Virus record (IMG/VR): IMGVR_UViG_3300033148_006102
Span: 124,001-188,000 of that record
Length of the DNA stretch: 64,000 nt
Origin: a virus
Direction: 5' to 3' (one strand)
A program made the position numbers and the translations under genes. Of the stretch, positions 1 to 9,278 are shown piece after piece; the first letter of the stretch is position 1, and every line of letters begins with the position of its first letter. The notes under the pieces were generated by a model. It was not told the DNA's origin, searched no databases, and saw nothing but the letters and a program-made list of their open reading frames with translations.

Positions 1-1773
1 ACTATCGCGCAGCAGCGTAATGACGATGTCAAGCAAGCTGCGGTAACCCTTCCACCTGATGAGGCTGAATGGGTACCTACGATTATTGACGACCTGCAGA
101 TGCAGTTTCCGGAGTTGGGTTATTCCAGCTTGCGCGTAAACTTCAATGCGAAAAACGCAAACGAAGGCGTGGCGACAGGTGACATCCAGGTCGACGAGCG
201 CATGTCCATTCCGTTTGTTGTGGATAAGTTCAAGCTACAGCCATTTGACATGTTCCTACACGACAGCGAACTGTACCCGATGACGCGGCGTTCACTGTCG
301 AATGTATTGAACAACAAAGCGGAATTTGGCGAACTGGTCGAACCGGGCCGTGGTGAGACAAGCGATGCCTTCTTGACAAATGCTTTGCCGCCGTTTGACG
401 GAAAGTACACGTTTGCTGGTCTTGGTGTGTACGACGGCAAGAACGTTGTCGATGTATTGGAGCATGTGCCTGATCACTTGGCGCAGTTGGCGATTAAGCA
501 GGGCCAGCATATTCGGAAACTGGCACAGGCCAAGCCGAGCGAAGAACCCATACGCAAAGTAGCGAACACACGCTTTCGTAAGAAGACGTTGCGGGTGATC
601 GATCCTGACGTGGATCTCAACAAGCTTGCCGTTGATACACCTGGTGTGTACGACGTTCCTGCAGTGGGGCATCGTAAGTTGGCTTGCTATGCTTTTACGC
701 ACCAGCTGGATGACATAGGTTTTAAGATTGTTGAAGCACCTATGATTTGTGCGCTCAACGGCGTCGGATTCAGCAAGTTAGCCGAGTTTGTGTCGTACGG
801 TGAGAATCGTGGCGACGATGAAATGCTTGAGAAATTGGCTGAACCGGAGCCGGGTAAAACCTACTGCTTTGTTTTTGGCCACAATGGCGAGTATGCCTGC
901 ACGCAGCCATATACGATTAAGGCGGCAAGTGATGGTTTGGTGATTACCGCCGGCGGAATGCGTATCGTTGCTAATGAGGCGCTCAAGACGCCGGTGAAGA
1001 CTGCGGAATGCCTTACATTACCAGGGAAGGCGTTGATTGGTTTGGAGACTGAACGCAACCCAATCATCCCTTATACCATCACGCAGGCGGCGAAAATTGC
1101 AACACGGGATGCTGTAACACTGCAGTATAACGCACCAGATAGCACTTATACTTTGCGAGGTGTAAAGCACGCGGGATTTGACATCCCGATGCAGCAACAT
1201 AGGATGTTCAATGTGTTGAAGCCGTACTATGAAGCGGAGAGCTTGAAGGCTGGGTTGCTCAAGGCTGCGCGAGTAGGGTCGGTCTTCATTAACGACAACA
1301 TAGAACCAGAGGAGTGGGAGGCCTGGGAGCAGGCTGAGCTCCACGACGAGGCACAGAAGAAGTACCTCGGCGACTACATCAAGACTGCCAGCTTTGCATG
1401 GCCGTCAAATGTGATGAAGCGAGCCTGTATCCATGCGGGTCTGCTGGTCGACGCCTTTGAAAAGGACATGTTAGCATATGAATCGACGTTGGGTCAGTGT
1501 TTCTCGAAGGTTGCCGAAGGGGATTCCGTCGGCGGTCATGATTCAGTTGATTCATTACTCAGCATTAATTTCCTTAACGAGGAAACGCTGTATCGATATA
1601 TCGACAGCATTGATACGCTGAAACAAGCGCGGCAGGTTTGTCTGCGTATGTTGCTAGCAAGTCGTATCGGTCTACCAGTACCTGCAGCACCTCTTCGTGC
1701 GGCCGCATTTGCTCTGGATGAAGTTGTCAACAATCTGGAGCGACTACGTCAGATCGTAGGCATGCGGCGCTAA
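1..1773 (+). CDS. Virion-region protein of unknown function, 5' end outside window
   Basis: The reading frame is open from base 1, so the gene starts before the window; the first internal ATG is at 100. At least 590 residues are visible and I recognise no family. It contains four K-[LVTI]-A-E tetrapeptides (two KLAE, one KTAE, one KVAE), a motif shared with other proteins in the virion module. The stop overlaps the start of the next gene (TAATG), so the two are translationally coupled. Its place just before the terminase pair suggests a packaging or virion role; that is inference. Confidence 0.8.
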   Translation, partial: TIAQQRNDDVKQAAVTLPPDEAEWVPTIIDDLQMQFPELGYSSLRVNFNAKNANEGVATGDIQVDERMSIPFVVDKFKLQPFDMFLHDSELYPMTRRSLSNVLNNKAEFGELVEPGRGETSDAFLTNALPPFDGKYTFAGLGVYDGKNVVDVLEHVPDHLAQLAIKQGQHIRKLAQAKPSEEPIRKVANTRFRKKTLRVIDPDVDLNKLAVDTPGVYDVPAVGHRKLACYAFTHQLDDIGFKIVEAPMICALNGVGFSKLAEFVSYGENRGDDEMLEKLAEPEPGKTYCFVFGHNGEYACTQPYTIKAASDGLVITAGGMRIVANEALKTPVKTAECLTLPGKALIGLETERNPIIPYTITQAAKIATRDAVTLQYNAPDSTYTLRGVKHAGFDIPMQQHRMFNVLKPYYEAESLKAGLLKAARVGSVFINDNIEPEEWEAWEQAELHDEAQKKYLGDYIKTASFAWPSNVMKRACIHAGLLVDAFEKDMLAYESTLGQCFSKVAEGDSVGGHDSVDSLLSINFLNEETLYRYIDSIDTLKQARQVCLRMLLASRIGLPVPAAPLRAAAFALDEVVNNLERLRQIVGMRR

Positions 1774-2987
1774 TGGCGAAGAAAAAAGTCAAATCGAAAC
1801 GTAAGTTGCTCAAGCGGCGACCCCGGCGTATGTCGGAAGATGAACTGCTTGAGGAATTTGGCATTGCCCGCAACGTTCTCTACCAGAGCTTTGATATTAA
1901 GATCCTCAATCTCAAACGAGACGAACAGTTTGGTATAACCTTCTACTACGTACCGTCGTCGGCGAAGCCGTTGCTTCAGATGTTGGGTGCGCATCCGCTA
2001 AGTATCGTAGACGCAATTAACGCGAAGACCGAAGCATGGGATGAAGAGGCTGCGGTATGGCGTAAAGAAAAGGATCTACCGTCTCGGAAGATAATGAGTA
2101 CAGCGGCAGTTGGAGAAGCTTTGGGGCGACCACGCCCACAACGCCTACCTTGTCCGCCCTATTTCCCTTTCATGATGCTGTTGATTTTTACGCGTAAGGA
2201 TCAATACGTATTTGACGAGTTAGTTCGACGTAATCTGGTTAAGGGTCGTCCGCCACTCATGTCTTTGCGCAGGATCAAACGATGGCGGGCAGAGCTGCGT
2301 CGTCGAGTATCACCGCCGTTGCAGAAAATGTTGGACGGCAAGATGCCCAAGTCGTTGCCAGAACGGAAAGCATGGGAGCTGTACCTCAAGTCTCTGGGAG
2401 TAGATCCGGAATATCAGTTGGTCACGCTGTTTAATCCGGTGTTCCAGGATAATTATGTACGAGTTGGCTTTGAGGCCTTGCTCATGTGTCGTACGACAAT
2501 GGGCCGCAAGGTGGTTATAGCAGAACGCTACTACAACTTACCATATTCGCAGGAGGAAATTGAAGCGTACCTGAACTTGTTTTATCGGATCAGTCATTTA
2601 CATCCAGCTGATCAGGAACTTTACTTAGAGAGTTTGCCAGCGACGGAGAGAGAACAAAAGCGTGATGCGCTGACGATGCCGTTCGACAAGTTTATGGTCA
2701 CATATCGGATTCCTACAAAGAATCCGGAGGGAGATACGGTGCGAGTTATGATGTATGATGCTTCACACGTTTGTTTGAAACTACATCCGAGCATGCCTGG
2801 CTACGAAAAGGCCGTGGACCAGGCAGTTCGTGCTTTCTCACGTATAACGACTCTGGCACGGGATTTGGAATTGCCTGTGTCGAAGCCACGACGCCCATGG
2901 GCACCGGTGAAGAAGATTGGGAACATTCGGGATTTTAAGCGGGTTGTCCGTACAGCAGGAGGCGGAGGATCAAACTCCGGCTCATGA
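1773..2987 (+). CDS. Basic protein upstream of terminase, unknown function
   Basis: 404 residues. The first 20 are almost all Lys/Arg (begins MAKKKVKSKRKLLKRR). The C terminus is a Gly/Ser tail (GGGGSNSGS). No family is recognised. It overlaps the upstream gene by one base and the terminase frame by about 70 bases. The position before the large terminase subunit would fit a small terminase subunit or packaging accessory protein, but the length and lack of a visible HTH make this only a possibility. Confidence 0.8.
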   Translation: MAKKKVKSKRKLLKRRPRRMSEDELLEEFGIARNVLYQSFDIKILNLKRDEQFGITFYYVPSSAKPLLQMLGAHPLSIVDAINAKTEAWDEEAAVWRKEKDLPSRKIMSTAAVGEALGRPRPQRLPCPPYFPFMMLLIFTRKDQYVFDELVRRNLVKGRPPLMSLRRIKRWRAELRRRVSPPLQKMLDGKMPKSLPERKAWELYLKSLGVDPEYQLVTLFNPVFQDNYVRVGFEALLMCRTTMGRKVVIAERYYNLPYSQEEIEAYLNLFYRISHLHPADQELYLESLPATEREQKRDALTMPFDKFMVTYRIPTKNPEGDTVRVMMYDASHVCLKLHPSMPGYEKAVDQAVRAFSRITTLARDLELPVSKPRRPWAPVKKIGNIRDFKRVVRTAGGGGSNSGS

Positions 2988-4725
2988 TTCGGAGTTCGAC
3001 GAATCGTATGTTCCTGTACGCTGTGCGTATGACGTAGTACCTGAAGAGCTTGCAGCTCCAGAGGACGAGTATCTCTACTCCGGACCTCGTGATAAGTCAC
3101 GTCCAGATCTTTTGATAGACGAATACCGGAATATACCGCCATTATACGATGGTGCGGATGTCCTGCGGTATTCGGATGTTGCCGCGCAGTATCTGTTCGT
3201 TATGGGCCGACCGTTCAATCTGATAGATCGGCCATTTCTGCGTGAGATTATGGACATTGACTCTCGCGAGACGCACTTGCAGTGCGGTCGCCAGGTCGGT
3301 AAGTCCATTACGATGGCGTCGGAGCTGATTATTCACGGTACTGGCGTCCCAAACTACCCACAACTGTACGTAACGCCACGAGGTGGGCAGGCATCTGTTT
3401 TCTCGCGTGACGTGTTCAACGCTATCTGTAAGGACTCTCCGGAGATTATTCCGTTTGTATCAGGTGAGGCTACTTGGCAGGTGAACGCCCGCGAGTTCAC
3501 AAACAGATCTCGTACATATTTCCGTTCGGCCTTTCACACACCTGACGCTATTCGCGGAATTACGGCAGGTCGTATCATTTACGACGAACGACAGGACTTG
3601 GTATCTGATTTTGTTGCAGTCATTAACGAATGCGCTGCCAACTTCCCTGATCGTCGTACAAAATTCGTCGGTACACCAAAATCCAAATCGAACATGCTAA
3701 GCCGCGATTTTTATAAGTCGACGGCATGCGAATGGTTGGTGCGTTGTGACGCATGCAATCATTACAACTACCAAGACATGTCGATTATTGGTGATACTGG
3801 TTATATCTGTCAGAAGTGCGGCAAGCCAATTGACGTTAGTAGCGGTTGTTGGGTACCAGCGAATCCGTCCAAGGTCGGTGATTCAAACGGTTATCGAATC
3901 ACCCAGATGATGAACCCGAATGTTAGTTTTGCAGACGTCAAGCGAAAGATTGAGGATCAGGCGTCTACCGAGCTGACAGTCCATAACGAGATTTTCGGGT
4001 TACCGTACGACGAAGGTGCTCTGGTTATTTCGGAAGAGGACGTCGCCCAATGCTGCCAAGGCTACACAATGGCGCCGCGTACTGGAAAACGGTATCCATT
4101 CCGTCTCTTCGCTGGTGTTGACTGGGGTGGAGGAAACCAGGAGAACCAGCAGGCAAGCTATACGGTTATGTGTATCGGGGGTTTTCGTGGTGAGCAGTTC
4201 AAAGTCGTGCACTTTACGAAGTTTGAGAGACACGAAGCAGACATTTACCGACAGCCAGAATATATTAACGACATTGGCCGTAAATTCCGAATCCATCGCA
4301 TGGTGGGTGACTATGGTTTCGGGACGATCAATAACCGTCGGTTGGTCAACGACTACGGATGGTCCCCTTTCTCGATGATGGAAGCACAGGCCACGAATGC
4401 TCGTGAATATGTGAAATGGATCAGGGCAGGTCGTTGGGGTTACAATCGTACAGAAGCATGTATCAAGATCATCGATTCCATCAAACAGCACAGAATAGAC
4501 TTTCCGCGTTGGGAAGACATGAAGCCATTTGTGTCGGATTTTACGGGAATCTTTGTCGAGACTGACGCCCGTGGAAATATCACATTCGATCACAATACGC
4601 CAGACGACGCGTTCATGGCGCTGTTTTACTGCTATCTGGCCGCTACGTTGGATCTCAAGGGTGTTTCCCGCTATGCCATCGAAAATTGGGCATCGGGTGT
4701 CAATAATCCTATTTACATGCAATAG
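2917..4725 (+). CDS. terL: Terminase large subunit (GpA-like)
   Basis: DNA packaging motor and nuclease. Seen: Walker A CGRQVGKS (about residues 123-130), Walker B RIIYDE (about 219-224), a zinc-finger insertion with Cys pairs near 277/280 and 298/301, then a nuclease domain opening with AGVDWGGG (Asp about 402) and an acidic motif TPDDAF near the C terminus. The zinc finger between ATPase and nuclease is typical of the lambda gpA terminase family. The start is uncertain: no ATG precedes the conserved domain. TTG at 2917 or TTG at 2944 are the candidates, both inside the previous gene. About 600 residues is normal for the family. Confidence 0.93.
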   Translation: MGTFGILSGLSVQQEAEDQTPAHDSEFDESYVPVRCAYDVVPEELAAPEDEYLYSGPRDKSRPDLLIDEYRNIPPLYDGADVLRYSDVAAQYLFVMGRPFNLIDRPFLREIMDIDSRETHLQCGRQVGKSITMASELIIHGTGVPNYPQLYVTPRGGQASVFSRDVFNAICKDSPEIIPFVSGEATWQVNAREFTNRSRTYFRSAFHTPDAIRGITAGRIIYDERQDLVSDFVAVINECAANFPDRRTKFVGTPKSKSNMLSRDFYKSTACEWLVRCDACNHYNYQDMSIIGDTGYICQKCGKPIDVSSGCWVPANPSKVGDSNGYRITQMMNPNVSFADVKRKIEDQASTELTVHNEIFGLPYDEGALVISEEDVAQCCQGYTMAPRTGKRYPFRLFAGVDWGGGNQENQQASYTVMCIGGFRGEQFKVVHFTKFERHEADIYRQPEYINDIGRKFRIHRMVGDYGFGTINNRRLVNDYGWSPFSMMEAQATNAREYVKWIRAGRWGYNRTEACIKIIDSIKQHRIDFPRWEDMKPFVSDFTGIFVETDARGNITFDHNTPDDAFMALFYCYLAATLDLKGVSRYAIENWASGVNNPIYMQ

Positions 4726-4735
4726 TGCCCACTTT

Positions 4736-4786
4736 CCCTCACACATTTGGCTATACAGTTAAGAGAAGAACCGGTTCTTGTGAGGG
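4736..4786 (+). promoter_or_regulatory. Inverted repeat with embedded 14-bp palindrome, masks next ribosome site
   Basis: CCCTCACA at 4736-4743 pairs perfectly with TGTGAGGG at 4779-4786. Inside lies the perfect 14-bp palindrome AAGAACCGGTTCTT (4766-4779). The right arm contains the GAGGG ribosome binding site for the gene starting at 4793, so folding would hide it. The palindrome could also be a protein-binding operator. It occupies the whole terminase-to-next-gene gap. Confidence 0.55.
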
Positions 4787-4792
4787 ACGCAT

Positions 4793-6406
4793 ATGCGCGC
4801 CATGTTTACCTTAATATCGGAAGCGCTCGACGACGGACGCCTGTCGAAAAATGCAGCGATATCGCCGTCGCGTTATAAAGGCCAGAGTCCACAAGCGCCG
4901 CTACCGCAACAGGCATATACGTCTGGGCTGGAAGCGATGAAGGGACATGCGGACGTACAGCAGGCTGTTAATCGTGCTTTGCTGGAGCGCTTACCAAAAG
5001 TTGAAAAGCAGCCTAAGCCGGAATCGACTTACGAGCAAACTATGGCGCGACGAATGGCGCGTGGTGGCCAAGCAATGCCGACGGCGCAACCTACAGATAT
5101 TTTACCGCCGCAGCAGGCAAGTCCGTTTGCGCGTGCGCTGTCCAAACTGAAAGGTTTGTTTGTTGAGGCGAGCGACAGAATGGAGAAGAGCGCACTCTTC
5201 GAACAGTTGAAGGGCAAACTTCGTCGGACGCCCCAGCAAAAGCTGATTGAAGATGTTATCAAGAGCATTCCGCAAGAAGAGCACGTCAAGGCCAAGCAAA
5301 CAGAAGATCCGCTCCGGTACTTAGTGGAGCAGGCTGCGCCGAGATATTACTTGGGCGACGTCATGCGGAACCTCGGGCAAGGCAATGTTGAGTGGGGCGC
5401 GAATATGTTGACGCGCGAACTCCAAGAAAAAGCTTTGCCGACTGAAAAGCCTTTTCACGAAGCATTGTACGAAGCGCTGAAAGATCCACATGAAAAGGCG
5501 ACGCAAACGGCGGATCTGCAGGGGCTTCTTGGCGGCGCAGGTTTAGGGTTAGGTGGTCTATCCCTGTTACAGCAATTTATGGGCGGTGATCAGGAACCCA
5601 CCCAACAGCCAGATTATCGAGCGATGGCTATGGAAGCACAACAGCCAACTTTGGGCCAGATGGTAACCAAAAAAGTTGCCGCGGATAAACTGGCGGCGAT
5701 AGGTCAAAGAACGGCGTATGCTGGTGGACGTTCTGCGCTACCCGAAGGAATGGCCACTTTGGCGCCTGCGGGTTATGAAGATGGCGCACCGGTCATGGAT
5801 TGGTTCGATCCGAATAATCCGGAAGATGTGCAGCATTTGCCTGAATTCTTGCGCACAGGCTTTGGCGCAATGGGACGATCTGTTGATCCATCTGCGCTTG
5901 CACCGGCTATGCGGCATGAATCAAAGTCGGGGTTAGGTCGGGTATTGTCGACGCTGATAAATCCATATGCTGCTATGCGTAGATCTTCTTTACCAGTTGT
6001 TGGTACGGGAGCTGGACAGCAGGCACGTCAGGCAATGGCGGGATTAGCGTCGGCAGTTGGGCAGCCAGGTACGTCACAGCATCAGGCCTTACAACAAATC
6101 GCAGGCGGTAAGCGGCTGGATCGTGGCGCATTTGCTGCGATGCTGCCAGAAATTAAATCGCGTATCGCACAAATGACTGGACGTGGCGGGCGCGATATTG
6201 GTGGCCAAGCACAGCAACTTTTGGAAATGGCCGGCGGCGGAGCGCCAGGTGCGCGGGCATTTGGTGTAGCACAAGGGCCAATGGGCAATATTAATACTGG
6301 TGGAACACAAGCGCCGATGCAGGTTCCGTGGATGAAACTGATGGGCGGCGCAGCAGGATTGATTTTACTCAATCGTCTTATGCAGAACATGGGTCTGGGA
6401 AGATAG
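4793..6406 (+). CDS. Gln/Ala/Gly-rich virion-region protein, unknown function
   Basis: 537 residues, rich in Gln, Ala, Gly and Pro. A GGAGLGLGGLSLL stretch near residue 245 and a hydrophobic C-terminal helix (GGAAGLILLNRLMQNMG) are visible. GAGGG lies 6 bases before the ATG at 4793; a second Met at codon 4 is possible. No family is recognised. Low complexity plus a C-terminal hydrophobic segment resembles internal head or ejection proteins of other phages, which is inference only. Confidence 0.8.
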   Translation: MRAMFTLISEALDDGRLSKNAAISPSRYKGQSPQAPLPQQAYTSGLEAMKGHADVQQAVNRALLERLPKVEKQPKPESTYEQTMARRMARGGQAMPTAQPTDILPPQQASPFARALSKLKGLFVEASDRMEKSALFEQLKGKLRRTPQQKLIEDVIKSIPQEEHVKAKQTEDPLRYLVEQAAPRYYLGDVMRNLGQGNVEWGANMLTRELQEKALPTEKPFHEALYEALKDPHEKATQTADLQGLLGGAGLGLGGLSLLQQFMGGDQEPTQQPDYRAMAMEAQQPTLGQMVTKKVAADKLAAIGQRTAYAGGRSALPEGMATLAPAGYEDGAPVMDWFDPNNPEDVQHLPEFLRTGFGAMGRSVDPSALAPAMRHESKSGLGRVLSTLINPYAAMRRSSLPVVGTGAGQQARQAMAGLASAVGQPGTSQHQALQQIAGGKRLDRGAFAAMLPEIKSRIAQMTGRGGRDIGGQAQQLLEMAGGGAPGARAFGVAQGPMGNINTGGTQAPMQVPWMKLMGGAAGLILLNRLMQNMGLGR

Positions 6407-6409
6407 CTT

Positions 6410-7780
6410 ATGTTTACTCAACAGGATGTGGACATCAGCGCCAAGCAGGCTGTCGAGGCATTCGTGCAAGATAGCGTGCCGCTCAGCGAATCGATCGCGA
6501 AGATCGCCGAAGAGCGTGAGCTGAACCCAAACAAGATTGCTCGAATCGTAGAGGCCGCGAATCATATGGCGAATCATGCCCTTCGCAAGACCGCGGAGGA
6601 CATGCGCTTTACGTTCAAATTAGCTTCAGTGGAGGACGTTCGCAATCTGTTGGATAACACCGGCGCGGATGCGCGTGCTTACAAAAAGGCATCAGCGCTG
6701 TCTGGTATCGGCGAACATGAAAAGACCGCAGGCGCACAAGAACCGGAATTCGTCCGTACTGCGGCTGACGGGTATAACGATCCAGATACTCGTTTGACCA
6801 TGTTCAAAATGGCGTTGCGTCAGATTGTTGCGCGTGCGAACAAGTATGCAACGGACGAAGAGTCTGCGGCTAAGTATGCCGAAATCAAGATCATGGAGCG
6901 ACGTGAGCAATTGGCGGACGAACTCCGTCCATTCGCGTTGGAGCATGAGCTGGATAAGGTTGCGGCGGTAATCGCCACGCGTTACAGCCGGCCCAACGCA
7001 GAGATGTTACTTGAGCATGTTCGTGACATTGTTGAACCAATGTCCAAGAAGATGCATTTCAAAGCGGCGCATGAGTCAGACCTGGCGATGCTGCGGTTGC
7101 CGGAAGGTGACGAAGTGCAGGCCAACGTACCGCGTATCAACGGTAATCACCCGATGGTAGTTGCGTTGGATGACATCAAGGGCTTGGAGTATGACCGGGA
7201 TCGTCGGCGTGCGACGTCGAATTGTCACCGGATGTATTCAAATGCGGGTGTGACCGCGTTGTACGATCTGAACGACAACGATAGCGTGCATCGTTTCGTA
7301 CTTGAGCAGGTCATGCGCTTCCGCGATCGTTTTAAGGATGCTCCGAAGATTGCCATAGATGGTATGGCTGAGGCGCTCAAGAACGCGGCCGAGGATCTCC
7401 TATCACACTTGGATGATGCCCAGGTTGAGAAGGTTGGGCGTTATATGGAAGTCGATGGTCCAGAGTACGGCTTCTTGTACGCCATGATGAAGGTTGCACA
7501 GGAAGATCCGGGCTTCGGCCTGAAACTTGGCCTAGCGTTTGATAAGCATGCTCAGCAGGATCTTTCAGCGTTGTTAGGGTCATCCATCGGTAACGAAGGT
7601 ATTGGCCGGTCGGCTGCGTCTTTAACAGGCGGAACTATGACGTTGAAGGGGCTCATCGACGTAATCTCGAAAGCCTTTACTGATCCTCGCACTGGCGTTC
7701 AAAAGGCGCCTTGGAGCTCTGCGGTACTTGGACCAAAGGGCGCAGTTCCTGAATACGTAGCACAGCAATACGGTGAATAA
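6410..7780 (+). CDS. Virion-region protein, unknown function
   Basis: 456 residues, mostly predicted helix with many charged residues. It contains KIAE, KTAE and several related K-x-A motifs. It starts three bases after the preceding gene and ends in a TAATG overlap with the next, so it belongs to the same operon. No family is recognised. It could be an internal head or scaffold-associated protein given its place between terminase and the maturation protease. Confidence 0.8.
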   Translation: MFTQQDVDISAKQAVEAFVQDSVPLSESIAKIAEERELNPNKIARIVEAANHMANHALRKTAEDMRFTFKLASVEDVRNLLDNTGADARAYKKASALSGIGEHEKTAGAQEPEFVRTAADGYNDPDTRLTMFKMALRQIVARANKYATDEESAAKYAEIKIMERREQLADELRPFALEHELDKVAAVIATRYSRPNAEMLLEHVRDIVEPMSKKMHFKAAHESDLAMLRLPEGDEVQANVPRINGNHPMVVALDDIKGLEYDRDRRRATSNCHRMYSNAGVTALYDLNDNDSVHRFVLEQVMRFRDRFKDAPKIAIDGMAEALKNAAEDLLSHLDDAQVEKVGRYMEVDGPEYGFLYAMMKVAQEDPGFGLKLGLAFDKHAQQDLSALLGSSIGNEGIGRSAASLTGGTMTLKGLIDVISKAFTDPRTGVQKAPWSSAVLGPKGAVPEYVAQQYGE

Positions 7781-8400
7781 TGCTGAAGGTTGCAGACCAT
7801 CATCTGCTGTACGAAGGCGTACCAGAAGAAATGACTGCAGCAGACAGGCAGCAGCTGGCGCGTGTCTGCGGTATTGCCAAACGTGCAGCCAGCCAAGGTG
7901 ACGATATCGGCATACTTGAGGCCGTTACGGAAGCCATGCAGGGTCTCAGTCACGAGGCTGTCGAGGACGTCAAAGTGGCTGTCGAAGAAGTGCTTCCTTC
8001 AATAGATCCTGAGTTTGCCAAGGTTGCATCAAATATTGCTCGAGGACTGGGCCTGCTTTTGGGTACCGGTACGCTGCTTCGTTCGGGCCTAAATAAGGCG
8101 CAACGGCAGGAACGATTTAAGCAATCATTCATGCAAATGTTGCAGCGTAATCCTCATTTGAAAGATCGGCCGAATGAGGTGTCGGAGGCTTTCCAGGTGT
8201 TGTCGACGTACGCGCCATCACTAGCTGTGGATCCGATTGCCAGTGGTCATTTCGTATCAAACGTGATGCGACTGGGTCAAGGTGCGATCAGTCCAGCCAT
8301 GATCAAAGAGTTGATTGAGACCGAGTCGGCAAAGAGCGGAGATCCGCAAGCGCAGATGATGGATTTTGCACGTAGTTTGATGAGCATGAGGGATCAATGA
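7780..8400 (+). CDS. Virion-region protein, unknown function
   Basis: 206 residues. The N-terminal half is helical and acidic; a Gly/Leu segment (ARGLGLLLGTGTLL) near residue 90 could be a short amphipathic or membrane-associated helix. The start overlaps the previous stop (TAATG) and the end overlaps the next start (ATGA). No recognised family. Confidence 0.78.
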   Translation: MLKVADHHLLYEGVPEEMTAADRQQLARVCGIAKRAASQGDDIGILEAVTEAMQGLSHEAVEDVKVAVEEVLPSIDPEFAKVASNIARGLGLLLGTGTLLRSGLNKAQRQERFKQSFMQMLQRNPHLKDRPNEVSEAFQVLSTYAPSLAVDPIASGHFVSNVMRLGQGAISPAMIKELIETESAKSGDPQAQMMDFARSLMSMRDQ

Positions 8401-9278
8401 GCGACGCGGCACTATCAGACTATATGAATACGAAAGTCGATGCTCCGACCGCTTTCGAAATTCCTCGTGAAAACGCACTTGAACGAACCACGATGCCAAC
8501 CAATCAACTGGTTGATGCTTTGCAGCGTAGGAAAGTTGTGAAAAAAGAAGCTGAAGAATTTGTGGGCAAGCTCAAAATTGGTGAGTTCATTGAGTATAAT
8601 CTGGGATTATCCCATAGTCCCACAAAAATAGCGTACATGCCTGCTTTGATGCCGGATATCGGCGGCGCGCTCGGCGGCGCGCTCGGAAAAGCTTGGGGCG
8701 GTATTAAACGCTTGTTTGTTGAGCCAGGCTCATCTGCACCGTCAGCTTTGACTGGAAAAGGCGTGCAGCGATTAGTTAGTAATCCCGCAACACGACAGAT
8801 GATACAAGCCGGCATTCGAAAAGGTACACAACAACATTTTCAGAGCGGGATACAGCAGCAGCAACAAATAACACCACGGCAGCAGCGACAGATTCAGCGC
8901 CGCTACCGTCAGTTAGCTGCTCGTCGGAATGTGCGACCAGGTCAAGGCCAACAGCAACCTCCTGCACAGCAGGCACAGCAGGCACAGCAGCCACCAGCCC
9001 AGCAACAACCTCCCGCACAGCAACCCCAGCAGGCACAGCAGGCACAGCAAGCACCGACTAACCTTCAGACATTGCTGTCGGATCCGAATATCGGGAATTT
9101 TTTGCAGTCGACATCGGGCATGATTAACCGCCTATTCCCCGCACAGGGAACCGGCTGGAAAGGCATGCTAACACAGGTAGCTACGCCCATATTGATGAAT
9201 ATGTTGATGCCGGCAAGAGGTGGCGGCGGTCCGCGGATGCCAGGATATAGTTACGGTGGAATTGGAGGCCGATATTGA
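8397..9278 (+). CDS. Gln/Pro-rich repeat protein, unknown function
   Basis: 293 residues. A helical N-terminal third is followed by a Gly/Ala segment (DIGGALGGALGKAWGG), then a long Gln-rich stretch with tandem QQPPAQQ and QQAQQAQ units (about residues 185-220), and a Gly/Tyr-rich tail. It starts with an ATGA overlap after a GAGGG site. The low-complexity linker suggests a virion or scaffold-type protein; no homologue recognised. Confidence 0.75.
   Translation: MSDAALSDYMNTKVDAPTAFEIPRENALERTTMPTNQLVDALQRRKVVKKEAEEFVGKLKIGEFIEYNLGLSHSPTKIAYMPALMPDIGGALGGALGKAWGGIKRLFVEPGSSAPSALTGKGVQRLVSNPATRQMIQAGIRKGTQQHFQSGIQQQQQITPRQQRQIQRRYRQLAARRNVRPGQGQQQPPAQQAQQAQQPPAQQQPPAQQPQQAQQAQQAPTNLQTLLSDPNIGNFLQSTSGMINRLFPAQGTGWKGMLTQVATPILMNMLMPARGGGGPRMPGYSYGGIGGRY
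8601..8623 (-). promoter_or_regulatory. Dispersed 23-bp palindromic element, copy A
   Basis: On the minus strand the right half reads GATAATCCCAG and the left half GGGACTATG, matching the dispersed element described in findings. This copy lies inside the Gln-rich protein gene, opposite to transcription. Confidence 0.5.
8950..9056 (+). repeat. CAG-rich tandem repeats within Gln-rich gene
   Basis: Short in-frame units such as GCACAGCAG recur in tandem and encode QQA / PPAQQ runs. Such arrays can change length by slippage. Confidence 0.6.

Noticed and set aside
4000-4746. Long open frame on the minus strand opposite the terminase nuclease region
   Set aside because: Antisense shadow of a clearly coding gene; no ribosome site and no recognisable protein features.
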